Below are positions 6,918 through 12,195 of a DNA stretch of 12,195 bases, one piece after another. How positions within the stretch are numbered: the first letter of the stretch is position 1; each line of letters opens with the position of its first letter. The notes beneath the pieces are model-generated. The model did not search any database. It was given only the letters and a program-made list of their open reading frames with translations, and was not told the origin of the DNA. The DNA lies in the NCBI GenBank assembly GCA_031268065.1, contig JAIRXX010000148.1, forward strand, positions 1-12,195. The letters run 5' to 3'. Source of the stretch: Propionibacteriaceae bacterium (lineage in GTDB: Bacteria; Actinomycetota; Actinomycetes; Propionibacteriales; Propionibacteriaceae). Made by a program: the position numbers and the translations under genes.

Positions 6918-7091
6918 CCAGAAAACGCCTCCCCGGTTTCGGCACTGAGTCGCGCGTCCACGCCAGCGCACCTCCGTTTGGCCTTTTGCGACACTTTGAT
7001 ACTTGCTCCCAGCCGTTCATCGGTCCACAGCGCCTGCGAATCTTGGGTGCCATCCTGGTTTCAGCGGGCCGACTGGGGTTAGGCTGGCCGG
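6918..7091. other. Intergenic region between divergent vapB and the NifX-like gene
   Basis: This 174-bp stretch must hold the promoters for both the leftward toxin-antitoxin operon and the rightward NifX-like/rarA operon. On the + strand, TTTGGC near 6977 and GATACT near 6998 are a weak promoter candidate with a short spacer (15 bases). On the - strand, a GGGGAGG lies about 40 bases upstream of the proposed vapB start, too far to serve it. No open frame here looks like a gene. Confidence 0.35.
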
Positions 7092-7442
7092 GTGATTATC
7101 TGTGTGCCGGTGGACGGCGGATCGGTTGGCCCGCACTGGGGGAGGGCGCCGCAGGTGGCCATCGCCAAAGTGGAGGATGGCCAGATCGCCAGTTGGGACG
7201 AATACGACGTTGGTTGGGATGTTTCCCACGACCTGCCAAATCATGGGTCTCATCACGCCAACATCGCCCGTTTCCTGCTTGGGCAACAGGTGACGGTGGT
7301 GGTGGCTGGCGGGATGGGGCCGCCGATGGTGAACATGCTGGAGAAGATGGGCATCGACGTTTGGCTGCAAGCCAGCGGAGACGCCCGTGAGTGTGTGGCG
7401 GCGGTGGTCGCCGCCACGAAGCAGGAGGCTGAGGGGCGATGA
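7092..7442 (+). CDS. NifX/NafY-like (Nitro_FeMo-Co) small protein
   Basis: Protein of 116 aa with the dinitrogenase iron-molybdenum cofactor biosynthesis fold. The N-terminal strand is [20 protein letters not shown], whose form (V-P-V-D, then G-x-H-x-G-R-A) fits the family, and the C-terminal half has [25 protein letters not shown] (about 67-91). Between them is a histidine-rich loop with His46, His51, His54 and His55, which could bind a metal. It starts at GTG 7092 with TTAGG a few bases upstream, and its stop overlaps the rarA start (ATGA), so it is co-translated with rarA. No other nif-like gene is in the window, so a role in nitrogen fixation is not implied; such stand-alone proteins are of unknown function. 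The call rests on fold-level motifs. Confidence 0.65.
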   Translation: MIICVPVDGGSVGPHWGRAPQVAIAKVEDGQIASWDEYDVGWDVSHDLPNHGSHHANIARFLLGQQVTVVVAGGMGPPMVNMLEKMGIDVWLQASGDARECVAAVVAATKQEAEGR

Positions 7443-8857
7443 CCAGTCCCGGCGGCGAAGACCTTTTCGGGAACCTGGACCCCCAGGCCTCGCCCAGGTC
7501 CGGGGCGCTGACCGGCGCCCGCACCGGGCAGGAGCCGCTGGCGGTGCGGATGCGCCCGCAGACGATCTCCGAATTGGTCGGGCAGCGGCACCTGCTCGGC
7601 GCGGGGTCGCCGCTGCGCAGGCTGGCCGAGACCGACCAGGCGATGTCGGTTTTCCTCTGGGGTCCGCCCGGAGTGGGCAAGACCACCATCGCCGCCATCG
7701 TCTCCAAGTCCCTCGGGCGGCGCTTCGTCGAATTGTCCGCCGTCACCGCCGGGGTCGCCCAAGTGCGCAAAGAACTCGACACCGCCCGTGCCGAGCTGGC
7801 CAGGGGCCGCAGCACCGTCCTCTTTGTGGACGAGGTACACCGCTTCTCCAAGAGCCAGCAGGACGTGCTGCTGCCCGCCGTGGAGAACCGGCTGGTGACC
7901 TTGATCGCCGCCACCACGGAGAATCCGGCTTTCTCGGTGATCTCGCCGCTGCTCTCGCGTTCGCTGCTACTCACCCTCAAGCCGTTGGAGGCCGCCGACA
8001 TCGTTGAGTTGCTGACTCGCGCCTTGGCATCCGAGCGCGGGCTGGGCGGCGCGTACCAAATAGCCGACGACGCCCGCGACACCCTGGTCCGGCTGGCCGG
8101 GGGCGACGCCCGCCGGGCGCTGACCTATCTCGAAGAGGCCGCAGCCAGCGCCTCGGCGCTGCGCGGCGGGCAGGATGCGCCGGTGCTGATTGACTCCGAA
8201 GCCCTCCAGTTGGCGGTGGACAAGGCGGCGGTCCGCTACGACAAAGACGGAGACCAGCACTACGACGTCATCAGCGCCTTCATCAAGAGCGTGCGCGGCT
8301 CGGACGTGCAGGCGGCGCTGCACTACCTGGCGCGGATGATCGAAGCCGGGGAAGACCCGCGTTTCATCGCCCGCAGGTTGATCATCCTGGCCAGCGAAGA
8401 CATTGGGATGGCCGCGCCTTCGGTGCTGCAGACCTGTGTGGCCGCCGCCCAGGCGGTGCAGCTGATCGGGATGCCGGAAGGGAGGCTGAGCTTGGGGCAG
8501 GCTACCATCGCCGCCGCGATGGCACCCAAGTCGAATGCCGTCATCACCGCTGTGGACTCCGCGCTGGATGATGTGCGCCAGGGGCGGATAGGCCTCGTCC
8601 CGCCGCACCTGCGGGACGCCCACTACTCCACCGCTGAGCGCTTCGGGCACGGCGTCGGCTACAAATACGCGCATGACTTCGAGCACGGGGTTGCCCCGCA
8701 GCGCTATCTTCCCGACGACTTGGCCGATGCCAGCTACTATCAGCCGTCGGAGCACGGCAACGAGGCGGCGTTGGCCGAGCGGCTGCGCCGCTTGGAAGAA
8801 TTGCTGGGCAAGCACACGCCTGGCGCCGGGTCCGCCGCGCCGGACCAGGAGGGCTAG
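7439..8857 (+). CDS. rarA: Replication-associated recombination protein A (AAA+ ATPase)
   Basis: AAA+ ATPase of the RarA/MgsA/WRNIP1 family, 472 aa, which acts at stalled replication forks with single-stranded DNA-binding protein. After a variable linker (1-30) comes the family start [20 protein letters not shown]. Walker A is GPPGVGKTT at 75-83, Walker B is [10 protein letters not shown] at 127-136, sensor 1 is AATTENPAF at 158-166, the arginine finger is in the LLSRS segment near 174, and sensor 2 is GGDARRAL at 221-228. The C-terminal half holds the tetramerisation domain with [18 protein letters not shown] and [11 protein letters not shown]. All ATPase residues are present. The ATG overlaps the upstream stop by 4 bp and has AGGAGG at 7423-7428, so expression is coupled to the NifX-like gene. 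The last 20 residues are family-variable. No truncation or frameshift is seen. Confidence 0.95.
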   Translation: MTSPGGEDLFGNLDPQASPRSGALTGARTGQEPLAVRMRPQTISELVGQRHLLGAGSPLRRLAETDQAMSVFLWGPPGVGKTTIAAIVSKSLGRRFVELSAVTAGVAQVRKELDTARAELARGRSTVLFVDEVHRFSKSQQDVLLPAVENRLVTLIAATTENPAFSVISPLLSRSLLLTLKPLEAADIVELLTRALASERGLGGAYQIADDARDTLVRLAGGDARRALTYLEEAAASASALRGGQDAPVLIDSEALQLAVDKAAVRYDKDGDQHYDVISAFIKSVRGSDVQAALHYLARMIEAGEDPRFIARRLIILASEDIGMAAPSVLQTCVAAAQAVQLIGMPEGRLSLGQATIAAAMAPKSNAVITAVDSALDDVRQGRIGLVPPHLRDAHYSTAERFGHGVGYKYAHDFEHGVAPQRYLPDDLADASYYQPSEHGNEAALAERLRRLEELLGKHTPGAGSAAPDQEG

Positions 8858-8972
8858 GACCGCCGGGTACTTTGCGGGTGCCCTCCCAAGGTGCGAAACT
8901 TGGCTCTGGCTAACTCGCAAACCCCGAGTTGCTCTAGGCTTGGCTAATCGTCAATCGCCGGGAAGGTGAATT
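8858..8972 (+). other. Intergenic region with two small hairpins and a short repeat
   Basis: Two inverted repeats lie in tandem: CCAAG (8886-8890) with CTTGG (8899-8903), and AACTCG (8912-8917) with CGAGTT (8925-8930). The string CTTGGCT occurs twice, at 8899 and 8939, each shortly followed by CTAA and TCG. This may be the rarA terminator, a leader of the DUF948-alaS unit, or both. There is no T-run and no clear -35/-10 pair. Confidence 0.35.
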
Positions 8973-9353
8973 ATGGGTGCTGGAGAAATCGCCGGCTTGA
9001 TCGCGGCTATTGCGTTCGTGGTCTTGGTGGCATTGTGCGCCGTCCCACTGCTGAAGCTGGGCCGGGTGTTGGAAGAATTGCGCCTGTCCATCCGCGCCAT
9101 GGGACACAATTCGGTGCCGATCTTGCAGGAGTTGCGCGGCACGGTGCAGGCCACCAACGAGGAGATCGGGAAATTGGCTTTGGTCACCGAAGATGTCGCC
9201 AAGGTGAGCGCCAATGCGGTCACCGTCACTGACAACGCCGCCAAGCTCACCACGGCTTTTCGGAGCACCTTGGGCGGGCCGCTGGTCAAGATCGCGGCGC
9301 TGACCTATGGCGTGCGCCAGGCGGCAAAGCCGGGAACTAAGAAGGTGAAATAG
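8973..9353 (+). CDS. DUF948-domain membrane protein
   Basis: Protein of 126 aa with one N-terminal transmembrane helix (about 4-29) and then a long amphipathic helical region, LGRVLEELRLSIRAMGHNSVPILQEL and on to about 100, of the spaced hydrophobic kind seen in DUF948 proteins, which resemble chemoreceptor or dynamin-like coiled coils. The C-terminus is short and basic (KPGTKKVK). The ATG is preceded by GGAAGGTGA at 8961-8969. The next gene overlaps the stop by one base. Proteins of this type lie before alaS in many actinobacteria; their function is unknown, and a scaffold role at the membrane is only a guess. Confidence 0.75.
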   Translation: MGAGEIAGLIAAIAFVVLVALCAVPLLKLGRVLEELRLSIRAMGHNSVPILQELRGTVQATNEEIGKLALVTEDVAKVSANAVTVTDNAAKLTTAFRSTLGGPLVKIAALTYGVRQAAKPGTKKVK

Positions 9354-9580
9354 TGGGCAAGCGGTTATTTTGGTTCGCCGTCGGCGTCGGATTCACCGCT
9401 GCCGTGGTGCTCAAGGGCAAAGAGCTTTACGCGCGGATCACCCCGAAAGGGATAGCAGATCAGCTTTCCGCGACCGGACGCGGGTTGACGGCGCGGGCCG
9501 CCGACTTCTTCGACACGCTGACCAAGGCGATGGACGAGCGCGAAGTCGAATTGCGCGAATTGCTGGAATTTGAAGATTGA
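9353..9580 (+). CDS. Small conserved actinobacterial membrane protein
   Basis: Protein of 75 aa starting at a GTG that shares one base with the DUF948 stop, with AAGGTG at 9342-9347 as ribosome binding site. One transmembrane helix spans about 4-22 (RLFWFAVGVGFTAAVV). It is followed by a basic segment (ITPKGIADQL) and a C-terminal acidic helix with MDEREVELRELL. The pattern of a tryptophan-containing helix, a TP-x-x-x-A segment and a final ERE-x-ELRE motif resembles small proteins found in the same place before alaS in actinomycetes (possibly the DUF6167 group; tentative). Function unknown. It is very likely translated together with the DUF948 protein, 50 bp before alaS. Confidence 0.7.
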   Translation: MGKRLFWFAVGVGFTAAVVLKGKELYARITPKGIADQLSATGRGLTARAADFFDTLTKAMDEREVELRELLEFED

Positions 9581-9630
9581 CGCCTAGCTCCGGACGCCGG
9601 ACAAGCTGAAGACAACAAAGAGGGATACCG

Positions 9631-12195
9631 ATGAGAACCGCCGAGATACGGCAACGCTTTCTGGACTTTTTCGCCGCGCGCGGGCACACCATCGTGCCCA
9701 GCGCGTCGCTGGTCTACAACGATCCGACGCTGCTGTTCGTGAACGCGGGAATGGTGCAGTTCAAGTCCTACTTCACCGGAGCCGAGACAGCGCCCTATGA
9801 TCGGGCCGTGAGCGTGCAGAAATGCGTGCGCACCCTCGACATCGAAGAAGTCGGCAAGACCACCAGGCACGGCACCTTCTTCCAGATGAACGGCAATTTC
9901 TCCTTCGGCGACTACTTCAAAGAGGGGGCGATCAAATATGCCTTTGAGCTGATCACCTCGCCGCAGTCCGAAGGCGGCTTCGGTTTCGACGCCGAAAAGG
10001 TTTGGGTCACCGTGCTGCCCAGCGACGATGAGGCGCAAGAGCTTTGGCGTTCGGTGGCCGGGTTGCCGCCTGAGCGCATCCAGGCGCGTGGGTTGAAGGA
10101 CAATTACTGGAATATGGGGGTGCCCGGCCCCGGCGGACCCTGCTCGGAGATTTATATCGACCGAGGTCCGCAATTCGGGCCGGACGGCGGGCCGAACGCC
10201 GACGAGGACCGTTTCTTGGAGATCTGGAACTTGGTCTTCATGCAGGAGGAGCTTTCGGCGGTTCGGGCGAAGGATGACTTCGACGTGGCCCGCCCGCTGC
10301 CGAATAAGAACATCGACACCGGCATGGGCTTGGAACGGGTCGCCTTCCTGTTGCAGAACGTCGACAACATGTACGAGATAGACGAGGTTTTCCCGGTGCT
10401 GGCCAAGGCGGCGGAGTTGGCGGGGAAGAAGTACGGGCACAGCCACACCGCCGACGACGTTCGGATGCGGGTGGTTGCCGACCATGTGCGTTCCGCGCTG
10501 ATGCTGATGACCGATGGGGTGACTCCGGGCAATGAGGCCAGGGGCTACGTGCTGCGCAGGTTGCTGCGGCGCAGCATCCGGGCGATGCGGCTGCTCGGCG
10601 TGCAGGACGCGGTGCTGCCCGAATTGCTCCCAGTGAGCAAGGAATTGATGCAGGCTTCCTACCCGGAGATAGCCGAGCAGTGGGAGCGTGTGGCGCAGAC
10701 CGCCTACGCCGAGGAAGACGCTTTCCGGCGCACCCTCGCCTCCGGCATCCGGCTATTCGACTTGGCCGCAGGTCAGGCCAAAGCAGGACAGGGCAAAGTG
10801 ATTCCCGGCGGCAAGGCTTTCGAGATGCACGACACCTACGGCTTCCCTATCGACTTGACCCTGGAGATGGCGGCAGAGGCGGGCTTGGAGGTGGACCAGG
10901 CCGGATTCCGCCGATTGATGCAAGAGCAGAAGGACCGGGCCAAGGCGGACGCCAAGGCAAAGAAGGGCGGGAGCGTCGCCGTCGAGGCCTACCGCGAGCT
11001 GCGCGCTGAGGGTGAGACTGCCTTCCTCGGCTACACCGACCTGACGGCGGACGCGAAGATTCGCGGGATCGTCGCCGCTGGAAAGCTGGCGCGGTCAGCC
11101 GGGCCGGGCGAAATCGTGGAGGTGGTTCTCCAGCAGACGCCGTTCTACGCTGAGGCTGGCGGCCAGGATGCCGACACTGGGCTGATCACTTCGGCTGGCG
11201 GCGCCACCCTCGAAGTGCTGGATGTGCAGAAGCCGGTGCAAGGCTTGACCGTCCACAAGGTTAAGGTGGCCGACGGCGAGGTTGGCGTTGGCATGGAAGT
11301 CTTGGCGAGCGTAGACCAAGCTGCCCGCCAAGGATCGTGCCAGGCGCACACGGCGACCCACATCGTCAGCGCGGCGTTGCGGCATATCCTCGGCCCGAGC
11401 ACCCACCAGCAAGGCTCTTACAACAAGCCCGGCTATCTCCGCTTCGACTTCAACACCCCGCAGGGCCTCTCCAAGGGTATGCGGGAGGAATTGGAGGGCA
11501 TCGCCAACCAGGCAATCTTGGCCAACTACGAGGTCACCGCCACCGAGATGCCGATAGCCCAGGCGAAGGCTCTGGGAGCGCAGGCGATGTTCGGCGAGAA
11601 GTATGGCGAGATCGTCCGCATGGTCGAATTGGCCGGGCCGTGGTCGCGTGAACTCTGCGGGGGCACCCATGTGGCGAGAACCGCCGAGATCGGCCTGTTG
11701 TCGCTGCTGGGGGAGGCCTCGGTCGGCTCCGGGATCAGGCGGGTGGAGGCTTTCGTCTCCGCCGATGCCTTCGGCCATTTGGCCGCCGAGCGGGCGATGG
11801 TGGCGAATCTAGCCGAAATCTTGAAGACCCAGCCGGAACAGCTGGTGGACCGAATCGGCAAGTTGGTGTCGGATTTGCGGGCGGCGCAGAAAGAATTGGC
11901 CCAGCTCAAGTCCAAACAGCTTTTGGACACCGCGCCCAAGCTCCTCGCTGAGGACTCCAGCGCGGCTGGCGGCTACACCGTGGTCGGCAAATTCCTTGCA
12001 GGCGTGCCAGGGGACGATCTGCGCGGGCTGGCGCTGCAGGTGCGGGACCAGCTGGGCGAGGCTCCCGGAGTTGTCGCCATGGTCGGAGGCGCCGAGAAGC
12101 CGGTGCTGATCGTCGCCACCACCGCCGCCGCTCGCGCTGCGGGGGCGCGTGCCGGAGCTCTGGTCGCATTGGCTGCCCCCAAGCTCGGTGGACGC
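9631..12195 (+). CDS. alaS: Alanyl-tRNA synthetase (3' partial)
   Basis: Class II aminoacyl-tRNA synthetase that charges tRNA-Ala and edits mischarged serine and glycine. 855 codons are present and the frame is open at the window end; with a usual length near 890 aa, only the very C-terminus is missing. The start ATG has AAAGAGGG at 9617-9624. The aminoacylation domain begins MRTAEIRQRFLDFFAARGH; motif 2 is TTRHGTFFQMNGNFSFGD from about 77, and motif 3 is NIDTGMGLERVAF with Arg236. The editing domain has the zinc set HTATH (His573, His577) and CGGTH (Cys676, His680). The C-Ala domain follows, with a lysine/glutamine-rich coiled segment at about 740-770. All key residues are present. No T-box or other leader is visible in the 50-bp gap before it. 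The enzyme is essential, and the preceding two small membrane genes are probably on the same transcript. Confidence 0.97.
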   Translation, partial: MRTAEIRQRFLDFFAARGHTIVPSASLVYNDPTLLFVNAGMVQFKSYFTGAETAPYDRAVSVQKCVRTLDIEEVGKTTRHGTFFQMNGNFSFGDYFKEGAIKYAFELITSPQSEGGFGFDAEKVWVTVLPSDDEAQELWRSVAGLPPERIQARGLKDNYWNMGVPGPGGPCSEIYIDRGPQFGPDGGPNADEDRFLEIWNLVFMQEELSAVRAKDDFDVARPLPNKNIDTGMGLERVAFLLQNVDNMYEIDEVFPVLAKAAELAGKKYGHSHTADDVRMRVVADHVRSALMLMTDGVTPGNEARGYVLRRLLRRSIRAMRLLGVQDAVLPELLPVSKELMQASYPEIAEQWERVAQTAYAEEDAFRRTLASGIRLFDLAAGQAKAGQGKVIPGGKAFEMHDTYGFPIDLTLEMAAEAGLEVDQAGFRRLMQEQKDRAKADAKAKKGGSVAVEAYRELRAEGETAFLGYTDLTADAKIRGIVAAGKLARSAGPGEIVEVVLQQTPFYAEAGGQDADTGLITSAGGATLEVLDVQKPVQGLTVHKVKVADGEVGVGMEVLASVDQAARQGSCQAHTATHIVSAALRHILGPSTHQQGSYNKPGYLRFDFNTPQGLSKGMREELEGIANQAILANYEVTATEMPIAQAKALGAQAMFGEKYGEIVRMVELAGPWSRELCGGTHVARTAEIGLLSLLGEASVGSGIRRVEAFVSADAFGHLAAERAMVANLAEILKTQPEQLVDRIGKLVSDLRAAQKELAQLKSKQLLDTAPKLLAEDSSAAGGYTVVGKFLAGVPGDDLRGLALQVRDQLGEAPGVVAMVGGAEKPVLIVATTAAARAAGARAGALVALAAPKLGGR

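Noticed and set aside
7096..8082. Long - strand open frame of 328 codons opposite the NifX-like gene and rarA.
   Set aside because: Low-complexity serine/arginine/proline-rich translation and no motifs; the opposite strand encodes two clear families.
9589..9620. Small inverted repeat (CCGG, 3-nt loop, CCGG) just before alaS, considered as a T-box or attenuator.
   Set aside because: The gap is only 50 bp, far too short for a T-box, and the stem is too small to support a regulatory claim.

Overview
The window is GC-rich, densely coded DNA, almost certainly from an actinobacterium. The main reason is the right half: rarA, a DUF948 membrane protein, a 75-residue membrane protein and alaS run in the order typical of actinobacterial chromosomes, and the AlaS and RarA sequences have an actinobacterial look. 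I cannot place it below phylum; a propionibacterial or related lineage is a guess. No rRNA, tRNA, CRISPR array, IS element or phage gene was found.

Region 1 (1-4977, + strand) looks like an accessory catabolic or uptake unit. It holds the C-terminal part of a flavoprotein of the alkyl-DHAP-synthase/YgcU type (cut by the window start), an FGGY kinase overlapping it by 4 bp (ATGA), a small two-helix YcxB-like membrane protein, and a divergent BCCT (betaine/carnitine/choline) transporter. The oxidase-kinase pair recalls the uncharacterised E. coli ygcU/ygcE genes; here it is joined to a BCCT carrier. Inference: a trimethylammonium or glycerol-like compound is imported, then oxidised and/or phosphorylated. 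A GC-rich stem-loop enclosed by a second complementary pair follows the transporter and probably ends the unit.

Region 2 (5137-6021, + strand) is a cytoplasmic SGNH/GDSL hydrolase with a complete catalytic set.

Region 3 (6176-6917, - strand) is a complete VapBC-type toxin-antitoxin module: a Phd/YefM-like antitoxin and a PIN-domain toxin 1 nt apart. A perfect 36-bp nested palindrome abuts the antitoxin start codon. It is very probably the autoregulatory operator, and it raises a real question about where and how antitoxin translation starts.

Region 4 (7092-12195, + strand) is the conserved part. A NifX-like (Nitro_FeMo-Co) protein is translationally coupled (ATGA) to rarA, an AAA+ replication-fork recombination factor. 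After a 115-bp gap with two small hairpins come the DUF948 protein, a 75-aa membrane protein overlapping it by 1 bp, and alaS, which runs off the right edge after 855 codons. The toxin-antitoxin module sits where the accessory genes meet this conserved block.
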